64,000 nucleotides of DNA from an uncultured Hellea sp. (GCA_938007935.1 CALLMD010000001.1:186001-250000); one strand, 5' to 3'. Counted from the stretch's first letter, positions 54,348 through 62,961 are shown. The notes: generated by a model not told the origin, from the sequence alone. Translations and numbers: made by a program.

Positions 54348-55486
54348 GCAGATTTCCCGCGTACAAACCGCCATATTTTGCGCAAGATCTTTTTTATAAA
54401 ATGATAAGGCGAGCTTGCGATCCGCGTCATGCGTCGAATGCGCCTCCATTTCTTTCTCGCCACAGGTTCATATTCGGGCGTTAAGTAATTAAAGAAAATT
54501 TCAGTCACTGTGCTCCAGCTATATTTTTGGGCGTGACGCACAGCCTGCTCTCGGTCAAGCTCAAGACAGCCCAAACAGGCCTTGCGTAAATCTTCATCAA
54601 CAAGCCCAGCATTACTGTCTGGAATGATATCAATTGGCCCTGTGACAGGAAAAGCAGCCACAGGCGTCCCCGTTGCCATGGCCTCGATAATAACAAGCCC
54701 AAATGTATCTGTTTTAGAGGGGAAGACAAACACATCTGCATCGGCGAAATGGCGCGCAAGATCATCCCCAAATTTAGCCCCTAGAAAATGAACATCTTGA
54801 TATTTACGTTTGAGCTGCTCTTCTTGCGGGCCATCTCCGATGATAACTTTAGAGCCAGGCAAATCGAGCTCAAGGAACCCCTCTATATTTTTCTCAACGG
54901 CGACACGGCCCACATTAATAAAGATGGGCCGCGGAAGATCCTTATAAACATCAACAGGATTGAAACGTTTATCGGGACCAAATTGTTTTGTATTCACCCC
55001 TCTTGCCCATGGCGCTAAATTCTTAAATCCGCGCGCCGATAGAAATTTTACCATAGAGGGCGTCGTGACCATAACGCGTCCACCGCTATTATGAAATTCA
55101 CGGACGAATTTATAAGGCAGGGATAACGGGATAAAGGGAAAGCGGGCTTTAATATATTCTGGGAATTTGGTGTGATAGCTCGTTGTAAAGGGCATGCCCC
55201 ATTTCAAACATAAAGACCGCGCCGCCTGCCCTAGCGGGCCTTCGGTCGCAATATGAATAGCTTCAGGGCCAAATTTTATGATACGGCGTTCCACATCTCT
55301 TTTCGCAAAAGGAGCGAGCCGAATATCCGGATAGGTGGGCAGCGGCATAGTCCAATACCCATCAGACGGAGCAATAATTTCAACGATATGGCCCTTTAGA
55401 CGTAATTCTTCCACAGTCTTCGTCAATGTCCGGACAACCCCGTTCATTTGCGGCTCCCACGCATCTGTGACCAGAAGGATTTTCAT
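54344..55486 (-). CDS. GT4-family glycosyltransferase
   Basis: 380 residues, GT-B fold. The N-terminus is ILLVTDAWEPQMNGVVRTLT with the glycine-rich NGVVRT loop; the acceptor domain is followed by the GT4 donor site: INVGRVAVEKNIEGFLELDL, KVIIGDGPQEEQLKRKYQDV and the E-x7-E motif in FPSKTDTFGLVIIEAMATGT. This arrangement matches bacterial alpha-mannosyl- or glucosyltransferases (MgtA-like) acting on diacylglycerol or glycolipids. The C-terminal 45 residues are basic (VARKKWRRIRRMTRIASSPY) and probably bind the membrane. The acceptor is not deducible. Confidence 0.9.
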   Translation of the reverse strand: MKILLVTDAWEPQMNGVVRTLTKTVEELRLKGHIVEIIAPSDGYWTMPLPTYPDIRLAPFAKRDVERRIIKFGPEAIHIATEGPLGQAARSLCLKWGMPFTTSYHTKFPEYIKARFPFIPLSLPYKFVREFHNSGGRVMVTTPSMVKFLSARGFKNLAPWARGVNTKQFGPDKRFNPVDVYKDLPRPIFINVGRVAVEKNIEGFLELDLPGSKVIIGDGPQEEQLKRKYQDVHFLGAKFGDDLARHFADADVFVFPSKTDTFGLVIIEAMATGTPVAAFPVTGPIDIIPDSNAGLVDEDLRKACLGCLELDREQAVRHAQKYSWSTVTEIFFNYLTPEYEPVARKKWRRIRRMTRIASSPYHFIKKILRKIWRFVRGKSA

Positions 55487-55926
55487 CCCAGCGCCCTGAT
55501 TCTAAAATTCTTATTCAAAGTTAAGCAAATCACGCCTCTCCTGTGACAGAGTTTTTCCAAAAATTCGAGAAAAATGCCCGTTTCAGCCCGGTTTTTAACC
55601 TCAAAATTCTCAAGACCATAGTTATTTAGCCGGGCCGCCGCCCTCTTTCGTGGGGTTGTTTCGGAGGCGGGATAAAAAATTCATAACTATCCCAAGGATT
55701 TAAGCTCTCATTAACTAAAAATTTCCTTTTTTGGCACACAAGGTATTGACGAATGGAGGCAAATCAACACTATATATAGTATATGAGTTGACGGTATTAA
55801 CGCCAACACTTCATTCAAGAGAAAAGTTTCAGGCAATGCCGCCACGCGGCAAGGCGGGGGAATTTTGACGCAAAATCAGACCTTAGCGGGGGTGCAAAGG
55901 TCAAGTTAAGAGGGGGATTAATATCC
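55487..55926. other. 440-base upstream region of nrdA
   Basis: Between the divergent glycosyltransferase and nrdA. No coding frame is convincing. Besides the NrdR box and promoter (55746-55782) it holds an ATAGTTAT/ATAACTAT inverted pair (55618-55691 area) around a GC-rich segment and a small hairpin GCCGC-CAC-GCGGC (about 55840-55853) in the nrdA leader, and a ribosome site GAGGGGGA before the ATG. The 145-base leader after the promoter is long. Confidence 0.55.
55746..55782 (+). promoter_or_regulatory. nrdA promoter with NrdR box
   Basis: ACACTATATATAGTAT (55767-55782) matches the NrdR box consensus (ACACTATATATAGTGT) at 14 of 16 bases. It overlaps a likely -10 (TATATA, 55771-55776) with a -35 TTGACG at 55746-55751. 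A weaker half-like box (ACACAAGGTATTGACG, 55737-55752) lies 30 bases upstream, the spacing expected for paired NrdR sites. Repression of nrdA by NrdR is inferred. Confidence 0.75.
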
Positions 55927-57831
55927 ATGTCTGAGAATAGTAACGAATTTGTATCAGCCGCTGCAGAGGCAGAAATTGAAGCCCTTGATACCCAAACTAT
56001 CGTCAAGAAAAAGCCCGTCAATAAAACGGCAGATAATTCCCGTAAAATTGAGGCTGTAAAACAAGTTAGGTCTCGCGATGATCTATTGACAGATTTTGGT
56101 AAAAAGACCCTTGTTGACCGTTACCTTCTCCCTGAAGAAAATTATCAGGATATGTTCTCTCGCGTCTCCGAAGCCTATGCAGATGATACGGCCCATGCAC
56201 AGCGTCTTTACGATTATATGTCTCGGCTTTGGTTCATGCCCGCAACGCCTGTGCTCTCTAATGGCGGGGCTGACCGCGGACTGCCCATCTCATGTTTTTT
56301 AAACGCCGTTGATGATAGCCTTGACTCTATCGTTGGCGCGTGGACTGAAAATGTCTGGTTGGCTTCAAATGGCGGCGGTATTGGTACTTATTGGGGCAAT
56401 GTACGCTCTATTGGCGAACGTATTGGCCGCGCCGGCAAGACATCAGGCATCATCCCTTTCATTCGCGTTATGGATAGCCTCACCCTTGCCATCTCTCAAG
56501 GCTCGCTACGCCGCGGCTCGGCTGCTGTCTATCTGGACATTCATCACCCTGAAATCGAAGAGTTTTTGGAAATTCGTAAGCCCTCTGGCGATTTCAACCG
56601 CAAATCCCTAAATTTGCATCACGGGCTAAACATCACAGATGACTTTATGGACGCTGTGAAAAATGACGAAGACTTTGGCTTGCGTAGCCCGCATACAGGC
56701 GAAATCATCAAAGAAATTTCTGCCCGTAAGCTGTGGCAGAAAATTCTAGAGATGCGTCTGCAAACGGGCGAACCCTATATGATTTTCTCTGACACGGTAA
56801 ATAACGCCTTGGCGAAACATCAACATGATCAAGGGCTGCGCGTGCAGCAATCCAACTTGTGCGCCGAAATCATGCTGCCTACGGGTCTGGATAAATATGG
56901 CAAGCAGCGCACAGCCGTTTGCTGCTTATCGTCTATCAATGCTGAAAAATATGATGAGTGGAAACATGATGAAGGCTTCATTGAAGACATTATGCGTTTC
57001 CTCGATAATGTTCTTCAGGACTTCATCGATAATGCCCCAGACAAAATGAAAGACGCAAAATATTCCGCCATGCGCGAGCGTTCTGTGGGTCTTGGATTAA
57101 TGGGCTTTCATTCGATGCTTCAAAGCAAATCTATTCCCTTTGAAAGCGCAATGGCAAAATCCTTTAACAACCGCCTCTTTAGCCATATTCGCCGCGGCGC
57201 AGATGCCGCCTCTGTCAAGCTCGCCGAGGAGCGCGGCGCTTGTCCCGACGCGGCCGAAGCGGGCGTCATGGAACGCTTTAGTCATAAAATGGCGGTTGCG
57301 CCCACAGCGTCTATTTCAATTATTTGCGGCGGCACATCGGCGGGGATTGAGCCTATTCCGGCCAATATCTACACGCATAAAACTTTATCGGGATCCTTTA
57401 CGGTCAAGAACCGAATACTCGAAGAGCTTTTAGAATCCAAAGGGCTGAACACAGATGAAGTCTGGGGCACCATATTAGAAAATGAAGGCTCTGTTCAGTT
57501 CATGGATGAGCTCGATGAACATGAGAAAGCGACGTTCAGAACGGCGTTTGAAATTGATCAGCGCTGGGTCATTGAACATGCCGCTGACCGCGCGCCTTAC
57601 ATTTGCCAAGCCCAGAGCCTTAATATCTTCCTTGAAGGCGATATCGACAAATGGGACCTGCATATGCTGCATTGGCAAGCATGGGAAAAAGGCGTGAAGT
57701 CTTTATATTATTGCCGCTCTAAATCCATTCAGCGCGCTTCCTTTGCAGGGGCCGAGGATAAAACGGATATGGAAAAATCCATGGAGGCCGCCGCGCCAAC
57801 AGATTACGAGGAATGCCTCGCCTGTCAGTAA
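55927..57831 (+). CDS. nrdA: Ribonucleotide reductase class I, alpha subunit
   Basis: 634 residues; reduces ribonucleotides to deoxyribonucleotides. Class I is supported by the active cysteines (LPISCFLNAVDD; NLCAEIMLPTG, N-x-C-x-E; TAVCCLSSINAE), the tyrosine pair of the radical path in SLYYCRSKSIQRAS, and the C-terminal redox pair ECLACQ. There is no ATP-cone at the N-terminus; a polar 40-residue segment stands there instead, so overall-activity control by dATP is probably absent. The beta subunit gene nrdB does not follow in the window; the next gene is the convergent nhaA unit. Confidence 0.96.
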   Translation: MSENSNEFVSAAAEAEIEALDTQTIVKKKPVNKTADNSRKIEAVKQVRSRDDLLTDFGKKTLVDRYLLPEENYQDMFSRVSEAYADDTAHAQRLYDYMSRLWFMPATPVLSNGGADRGLPISCFLNAVDDSLDSIVGAWTENVWLASNGGGIGTYWGNVRSIGERIGRAGKTSGIIPFIRVMDSLTLAISQGSLRRGSAAVYLDIHHPEIEEFLEIRKPSGDFNRKSLNLHHGLNITDDFMDAVKNDEDFGLRSPHTGEIIKEISARKLWQKILEMRLQTGEPYMIFSDTVNNALAKHQHDQGLRVQQSNLCAEIMLPTGLDKYGKQRTAVCCLSSINAEKYDEWKHDEGFIEDIMRFLDNVLQDFIDNAPDKMKDAKYSAMRERSVGLGLMGFHSMLQSKSIPFESAMAKSFNNRLFSHIRRGADAASVKLAEERGACPDAAEAGVMERFSHKMAVAPTASISIICGGTSAGIEPIPANIYTHKTLSGSFTVKNRILEELLESKGLNTDEVWGTILENEGSVQFMDELDEHEKATFRTAFEIDQRWVIEHAADRAPYICQAQSLNIFLEGDIDKWDLHMLHWQAWEKGVKSLYYCRSKSIQRASFAGAEDKTDMEKSMEAAAPTDYEECLACQ

Positions 57832-57902
57832 CGTGAAGTATAGCGCGCGTTGTAAGAATGTGGTCATAAGCTGCTATTCTAGGGAGTAAAAACAATCCCG
57901 TG

Positions 57903-57965
57903 CTAAACCAGCCCTGTTGACATCGCATAGATATCAAACAGGGTTAGTTGTTGTGTTTCACTCAT
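57903..57965 (-). CDS. Possible 20-residue peptide downstream of nhaA
   Basis: Minus frame MSETQQLTLFDIYAMSTGLV from ATG 57965, 24 bases after the nhaA stop, with a good ribosome site (AAGGGG, six bases before the ATG). QLTLF resembles the beta-clamp-binding pentamer QL[SD]LF. It may be a real microprotein translated from the nhaA transcript, the start of a degenerated gene, or chance. No family recognised. Confidence 0.35.
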   Translation of the reverse strand: MSETQQLTLFDIYAMSTGLV

Positions 57966-57989
57966 GTGTCCCCTTATTTACCTTGAGGC

Positions 57990-59201
57990 TTATGCTGCCC
58001 TTTGGACTTGTAGTTTTTGTTTGGATTGATTGTTACTTGAACAGAACAACCTCAAAAGGATGAAGCCTAGCAGACCAGATGCAACTGAGCCCATTAAGAC
58101 ACCAAGTCGTACCGCATTAAGCAATTCATCACCTTCAAAAGCGAGTGTTCCGATGAACAGGCTCATAGTGAAACCGATGCCGGTTAGGCAGGCGACACCA
58201 TATAGTTGGCACCAATTTGTATCTTTTGGTAGCTTGGCTAAACCAAACTTTACGGCGATCCATGATAGCGAGACGACACCGATCTGTTTTCCTAGGAATA
58301 ATCCCAGAGCGATACCAAGTGGTAGTGGGGCTAATAGGTCCGCGAGGCTAACGCCTTTCAATGAGACACCTGCATTTGCAAAAGCAAATAATGGAAGAAT
58401 AAGGAAGGCTACCCATATGTGAAGGCCGTGTTCTGCGCGGTGTAATGGTGAACTATCCTCAGGCGTCTTCCCCTTCAAAGGAACAGCGAGCGCAGTAACA
58501 ACCCCTGCTAATGTCGCATGTACCCCTGATTTCAAAACACAAGCCCACACAAAGAGACCGATCAAGGCATAAGGGGTAATGCGTGTGACTCCTATTCGGT
58601 TTAATATGATTAGACCCAGCGTGCCCAATCCACCCCAACCGAGTGCGACGAGAGACAGGTCTTGTGTGTAAAAAAGCGCAATAATGATTATGGCAGCAAG
58701 GTCGTCAATAATGGCGACTGCGAGTAAAAGTATCTTTAAAGATACAGGAACTCGTGAGCCAACAAGGGCTAAAACACCAAGTGCGAAGGCAATGTCAGTC
58801 GCGGCCGGAATAGCCCAGCCTTGGATTGCTATTGGGTTGCCCCAATTTAGAAACACGTAAATAGCAGCAGGCGCAATTATGCCGCCAAGAGCTGCAAATA
58901 AAGGTAAAGCCGCCTTATCAAGGCTGGAAAGCTCACCTTCTAGAACTTCTTTTTTTATCTCAAGGCCAATGAGAAAAAAGAAAATCGCCATCAGGCCATC
59001 ATTGATCCAAAGCAAGAGGGGTTTTGCAATCTGAAAGCTTCCGAACTGAACCTCAACAGGTGTAGATAGAAAGCCCGAATACAACCCTGCGAGGGGTGAA
59101 TTATTCGCCATGAGCGCAAGCAATGCGACGACCATTAGAATAAAACCCGCTGAGGTTTCAAGCCTTAAGAAATCTTGTATTTTTGTCACAATGCGCGTCA
59201 T
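57990..59201 (-). CDS. nhaA: Na+/H+ antiporter NhaA
   Basis: 403 residues (E. coli NhaA is 388), with twelve membrane helices. Conserved residues: the ion-binding aspartate pair in LAVAIIDDLAAIIIIALFY (DD of helix V), the helix IV aspartate in PAATDIAFALGVLALVG, NDGLMAIFFFLIGLEIKKEV and the C-terminal LTGIGFTMSLFIGTLAF. It expels Na+ (or Li+) in exchange for protons, driven by the proton motive force, and matters at high salt and alkaline pH. Start ATG 59201. It is 75 bases behind an unrecognised gene on the same strand and likely shares its transcript. Confidence 0.97.
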   Translation of the reverse strand: MTRIVTKIQDFLRLETSAGFILMVVALLALMANNSPLAGLYSGFLSTPVEVQFGSFQIAKPLLLWINDGLMAIFFFLIGLEIKKEVLEGELSSLDKAALPLFAALGGIIAPAAIYVFLNWGNPIAIQGWAIPAATDIAFALGVLALVGSRVPVSLKILLLAVAIIDDLAAIIIIALFYTQDLSLVALGWGGLGTLGLIILNRIGVTRITPYALIGLFVWACVLKSGVHATLAGVVTALAVPLKGKTPEDSSPLHRAEHGLHIWVAFLILPLFAFANAGVSLKGVSLADLLAPLPLGIALGLFLGKQIGVVSLSWIAVKFGLAKLPKDTNWCQLYGVACLTGIGFTMSLFIGTLAFEGDELLNAVRLGVLMGSVASGLLGFILLRLFCSSNNQSKQKLQVQRAA

Positions 59202-59276
59202 AAATTTTCCAATAGAATATAGTTGCCCGGCTCTAGTCCGGGCTAAATAGAAATAGTTTGAGTTTTTAAAAAAAGC

Positions 59277-59747
59277 TTAGAGTAGGTAAGCTTTGCGAGC
59301 CTTAATTAGGGATAAGGCTCTAGGGTGTGGAGGTGTCGATTTTTGACCGAGAGTGGTCAGTTTTGAAATCGCTTGGTTCATCGCGTTATGAATCATAGCT
59401 CTGTGCTTGTTTATCCGTTCAGCTGCAGCGATAAGCTCATTTGCTGCACTATCGATGTCATCTTCCTCGAAATGGACTTGTGCTTGATTAAGATGGCTTT
59501 CAACAATGCTTGAGTCTAAGCGGTTAAGCCTATCGTCAGGACCAAGGCAACTAGAATGAGCTCCGCCTTCATCCTCCCAACGCTGTCTTTCAATGCTTTC
59601 ATAACAAATCTCCTTCGGTTGAAATAGGGTTTCAGGTTTTTGTTTGAGAGTATCGACATGAACAATTGAGCGGCTCTGACCGAGGGGAGACGGCTCATCT
59701 ACCGAAACTTCATCAAAGAAAGAGGGGGAAGTTATCTCAAAAGTCAT
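59277..59747 (-). CDS. Unrecognised 156-residue protein of the nhaA unit
   Basis: From ATG 59747 with a ribosome site (GAGGAATT). An acidic, low-complexity N-terminal half (MTFEITSPSFFDEVSVDEPS) precedes a helical C-terminal half (SHLNQAQVHFEEDDIDSAAN, LIAAAERINKHRAMIHNAMN) and a short basic end (HPRALSLIKARKAYLL). No membrane segment, no cofactor motif. It lies between the OxyR-like operator and nhaA, transcribed with both small neighbours. Function unknown. Confidence 0.6.
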   Translation of the reverse strand: MTFEITSPSFFDEVSVDEPSPLGQSRSIVHVDTLKQKPETLFQPKEICYESIERQRWEDEGGAHSSCLGPDDRLNRLDSSIVESHLNQAQVHFEEDDIDSAANELIAAAERINKHRAMIHNAMNQAISKLTTLGQKSTPPHPRALSLIKARKAYLL

Positions 59748-59768
59748 GTCGAATTCCTCAAAGTGTGT

Positions 59769-59984
59769 TTAGAACCAAGTCGTGCGGATATTGGTGCCCG
59801 ACGCGACTGCTAGCCTGCGAGAGCGGCGGCGACGTTTAAATGGTGTTGTAGCAAAGCTTGCTTTAACCATTTGGCTCGGTACATGTTTAGTCTTCACAGT
59901 CTTAACTTTAGCCTCAGTGTTAAAACGGCTAAGCAGGCCATCAAGTTTCTGTGGAAGTATTTGACTTTGTCTGACGCGAAACAT
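59769..59984 (-). CDS. Unrecognised 71-residue basic protein of the nhaA unit
   Basis: From ATG 59984 (MFRVRQSQILPQKLDGLLSR), with an excellent ribosome site (AAAGGAGA). A longer reading from 60008 has no such site. Rich in Lys and Arg with a patch FKRRRRSRRLAVASG; the protein may bind nucleic acid. No family recognised. It is the first gene on the minus strand behind the OxyR-like operator (60041-60077), so the best candidate for direct control by the divergent LysR regulator. Confidence 0.6.
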   Translation of the reverse strand: MFRVRQSQILPQKLDGLLSRFNTEAKVKTVKTKHVPSQMVKASFATTPFKRRRRSRRLAVASGTNIRTTWF

Positions 59985-60040
59985 TTTTATCTCCTTTGTT
60001 AACGCCATTTGTATTTAGGAAACTTCTTGTCATAGTTAAA

Positions 60041-60077
60041 ATATAAATATACTATTCTTATCATAGAATAAATTTAT
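60041..60077. promoter_or_regulatory. OxyR-type operator between the divergent units
   Basis: ATAT-N7-CTAT-N7-ATAG-N7-TTAT, 14 of 16 bases of the OxyR consensus ATAG-N7-CTAT-N7-ATAG-N7-CTAT, with exact seven-base spacing throughout. It lies 11 bases before the LysR-type gene start and 56 bases before the basic small gene, the right place for autoregulation and divergent activation. Confidence 0.65.
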
Positions 60078-60088
60078 ATATAAGTTTT

Positions 60089-60994
60089 ATGAAACCAAGT
60101 TTACGTCAACTTCAATATTTAATTGCCATTGCTGAAACAGGCACCATGAGTGAAGCTGCAAAGCGTACTTTCGTCAGTCAACCTAGCCTCTCTATTCAGC
60201 TCAAAGACATGGAAGATCAGCTTGGCGCATCACTTGTCGAACGCGGACGAAAAGGTGCAATCTTGACGCCACTTGGCATGGAAGTTGTTGCTCGTGCTCG
60301 AATTATTTTAAGACAAATTGAAGATCTGCGGTCCCTATCTCGTGAGGCATCTGGAACATTAGCAGGCCGAGTGCGTCTAGGTGTCTTGCCAACCGTTGGT
60401 CCTTATTTACTACCCCAAGCGACCCGTAAACTCCATAAAGATTATCCCGAATTACGGCTAACAGTACGCGAGGAGCGTACAGTGGATTTAGAAGCACATT
60501 TATCTGATGGGCGGTTTGATATGATTATTTCAACTCCCGAAGATCATCCTGGAACACGTTCTCATGCAATTGTTAAAGAAAACATTTATATTTGTGTGGC
60601 GCCAGATGACGTATTGGCAGAAGAAAGAAAACCGATAAATATATCCGAACTTAAAGACCGTGAATTTTTGACATTGGGCTATGGTCATAAATTTGCAACA
60701 GTAGTCAATAACTTAGCGGGAATAGCAGGCGCGACCACATCCGGAACTTATGAAGGCACGTCCCTTGATGCCATTCGGCAAATGGCCTCTATGGGTGAAA
60801 CGATTGCCGTACTCCCAAGCCTATACGCTATATCTGAAGCTAAACGCGACCCTCAACTTATTGTACGCCAAATCATTCATCCCCTCGCCCAAAGGCAAAT
60901 TTCTTTGATATGGCGAGATACATCACCTATGGGAGCAAAATATAATAAAATAGGTGATGTATTTGAGGACATTGCTCAGGATATCATGTCTTAA
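60089..60994 (+). CDS. OxyR-like LysR regulator lacking the sensing cysteines
   Basis: 301 residues. The helix-turn-helix (TMSEAAKRTFVSQPSLSIQL, about 19-38) and linker fit OxyR, as does SLSREASGTLAGRVRLGVLP. In E. coli OxyR the redox cysteines sit in GHCLRDQAMGFC. Here the aligned segment is GHKFATVVNNLA, so C199 is Lys and C208 is Ala, and the protein has only one cysteine (YICVAP) elsewhere. It therefore cannot use the known disulfide switch. It faces an OxyR-type operator and the nhaA unit, so it may answer to another signal, such as salt or pH (compare LysR-type NhaR). Start ATG 60089. Confidence 0.88.
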   Translation: MKPSLRQLQYLIAIAETGTMSEAAKRTFVSQPSLSIQLKDMEDQLGASLVERGRKGAILTPLGMEVVARARIILRQIEDLRSLSREASGTLAGRVRLGVLPTVGPYLLPQATRKLHKDYPELRLTVREERTVDLEAHLSDGRFDMIISTPEDHPGTRSHAIVKENIYICVAPDDVLAEERKPINISELKDREFLTLGYGHKFATVVNNLAGIAGATTSGTYEGTSLDAIRQMASMGETIAVLPSLYAISEAKRDPQLIVRQIIHPLAQRQISLIWRDTSPMGAKYNKIGDVFEDIAQDIMS

Positions 60995-61042
60995 ACGAGT
61001 CGAAGTTACCAATATGGCATCAAAAATAAAAAATAACACCAT

Positions 61043-61058
61043 CGTGACATAGGTCACA
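61043..61058 (+). promoter_or_regulatory. CRP/FNR-type palindrome
   Basis: CGTGACATAGGTCACA matches the TGTGA-N6-TCACA consensus at all but one base. It lies 154 bases upstream of the outer-membrane protein gene and 48 bases past the LysR-type gene stop. Binding is inference; no CRP gene is in the window. Confidence 0.5.
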
Positions 61059-61211
61059 GTGGCGTCTTTGCATTTACGCTATCTTAAGACGTGTTAAACT
61101 AAAATTAACGTAATTTATGTCTTTCGCTGGGACAATGGATAGATTTTATGGTAAGATTAAGTCAACGTTCAGTCGTGTGGGGCTGGTCGAACGGGAGTAT
61201 AATAATAAAAA

Positions 61212-61937
61212 GTGTTTAAATACAAACACATAACACGCCAGAGAGAGGCTCAGAAGCAGATTGCTAAAGTCGTAGCGATTGGCTCGGCTATGGCCATATT
61301 GCTGTCTTCACCCGCCACCGCGCAAGATAAAACGACCCCTACAGACGGTTTAAACCTCAATATTCCTACAAATGGCGTCGGATATGAAGGCTTAACTCTA
61401 GATATTGGCACACAAATTGAGCTACCTCCAGAAAGTATAGGATCAACATTATTCAAGCTTGATTTGACCAATACAGATTGCCTCACAGGCGGTGAAAATT
61501 GTCTACGCAGAGAAGAGACATTAAATCTCGGCTATCAAAAGGCCTTTACAAGCGTAAGTACGAAAGGTCTGGATCTCTCACTCACCCCCAGAGCTGCATT
61601 GCGCTTTAATGATGAAAGCTCAAGCGCCGTGGTCGGCGCTGTCGTTGAAATCGGAGAAGATCTGCGCAAGGGCTCCAACCTTGAAAATAACACGTGGTAT
61701 TTCTTTGCGGGGGCTGACGCCGAAGCGTTATCTTACTCGCCCAGTTCCATTGGCCGCTTAACAAGTGGTCAATTCCACCTTCAAGACCGTATCATTGTCG
61801 GCGACGCGCAAGCTGGTCTTGGCTATCGAATTGGTAATGCGGATTTGTCTCTCTCTTACCTACGCCGTGAAGCAACGGCTGAAGATTATAGCTTTAACGA
61901 AGACGCAGCGGCGCTCTCCTTTACCTGGAAACGCTAA
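61212..61937 (+). CDS. Predicted outer-membrane beta-barrel protein
   Basis: 241 residues starting with GTG 61212. A basic N-terminus and signal peptide (VVAIGSAMAILLSSPATAQD, cleavage after ATAQ) are followed by alternating strands (GLTLDIGTQIEL; TLNLGYQKAFTSVSTKGLDL; LDLSLTPRAALRFND; YFFAGADAEALSYS; AQAGLGYRIGNADLSLSYLR; DAAALSFTWKR). Two cysteines (DCLTGGENC) may form a disulfide. Strand number (about eight to ten) fits a small barrel, possibly of lipid A deacylase or OmpA-like type; I cannot settle it. Unlike typical barrels it ends in KR and not in Phe. Confidence 0.65.
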   Translation: MFKYKHITRQREAQKQIAKVVAIGSAMAILLSSPATAQDKTTPTDGLNLNIPTNGVGYEGLTLDIGTQIELPPESIGSTLFKLDLTNTDCLTGGENCLRREETLNLGYQKAFTSVSTKGLDLSLTPRAALRFNDESSSAVVGAVVEIGEDLRKGSNLENNTWYFFAGADAEALSYSPSSIGRLTSGQFHLQDRIIVGDAQAGLGYRIGNADLSLSYLRREATAEDYSFNEDAAALSFTWKR

Positions 61938-61961
61938 CTTACTTTCCAGTCCAAACTAAGC

Positions 61962-62870
61962 CTAGCCTCTTGAGCAACCTTTGGACTCTGGATCGGTTTT
62001 CTTTGCCGTCCAATTTAGAGCATTCACTAAAATCAGCCTCGCCTCAGCCCCCGCATAAGTATCATGCTGGTGACCCATGGCGGTATAGACACTCCTTGCC
62101 TGATTATCCCCATGACAACGTGCCCAAATAATCGGGTGATCTGCTGGCTTTGGCCCCATGCGTAAATCCGAGCGATCACCATACACAGTATTCACAGGGC
62201 TATAGCTACTCTCGTCCAAACCCGCGAGGAGAATAAAATTATCATTTGGCGGAGCTTCGAAAGTGTACCATTCATCAACCGCTTTAAACTCTACGGGCAC
62301 ACCCGCCATCACAGGATGGGAGGGCTGTAAGACGTTTACGCTTGCCTCTTGAAATTGTGGAGCCATAGGATGGCTGACAAAGCTCGCGCCCAAAATTTCA
62401 TTATGATAAAACGCCCAATCCTGATGCGAATTATCCCCAGCCCCGTGAATCAAGACTATACCGCCGCCTTTACCCAGCCACCGTGAAAAGGCGGCTTCTT
62501 GCGCGACCGTTAAAGCATCCCCTGTCATATTATTAAAAACGATGACATCGAAACGCGCTAAGTCTTTATCATTAAAGACGCCGCTATGTTCCGTGGTAAA
62601 AAATCCATATCCCATATCGCTCGCTGCCTCTATGACGGCGAGGTCCGCGGCGGCTATGCCGCCATCATGTCGCCAATCACGTGTTTCGGAAAAAACGAGC
62701 ATTGCTGGAGATGACATATGGCTAAATGAGCGTGCATTTGTTGTAGCAACTTCACCCCCGATGTTGTCAGAAAGCAGAGCATCTTGTCCGCTCTCATTAG
62801 TTGCTTGCGGTTTGCAAGCGCTAAATAAGATAAAAATTAAAACAATTAGGAAGCGAAGATATCTCATCAT
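61962..62870 (-). CDS. ThuA-domain lipoprotein
   Basis: 302 residues. A lipoprotein signal (FLIVLIFILFSACKPQ, lipobox FSAC) is followed by a ThuA (trehalose-utilisation-like, glutamine-amidotransferase-related) domain: MLVFSETRDWRHDGGIAAAD, FDVIVFNNMTGDALTVAQEA, RWLGKGGGIVLIHGAGDNSH and VYTAMGHQHDTY. The catalytic cysteine of amidotransferases is absent, as usual in ThuA. It binds or acts on carbohydrates by analogy. Start: second ATG of MMRYLRF, or the first, at 62870. Confidence 0.88.
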   Translation of the reverse strand: MMRYLRFLIVLIFILFSACKPQATNESGQDALLSDNIGGEVATTNARSFSHMSSPAMLVFSETRDWRHDGGIAAADLAVIEAASDMGYGFFTTEHSGVFNDKDLARFDVIVFNNMTGDALTVAQEAAFSRWLGKGGGIVLIHGAGDNSHQDWAFYHNEILGASFVSHPMAPQFQEASVNVLQPSHPVMAGVPVEFKAVDEWYTFEAPPNDNFILLAGLDESSYSPVNTVYGDRSDLRMGPKPADHPIIWARCHGDNQARSVYTAMGHQHDTYAGAEARLILVNALNWTAKKTDPESKGCSRG

Positions 62871-62961
62871 GAGAAAGAATATCGGCTTTTATCATTAAGG
62901 CAAGAGTAGATAAGATAACTCAAAGCTTTCTCTTTTGGCTTACGCCGTTTAACACAGCCCT

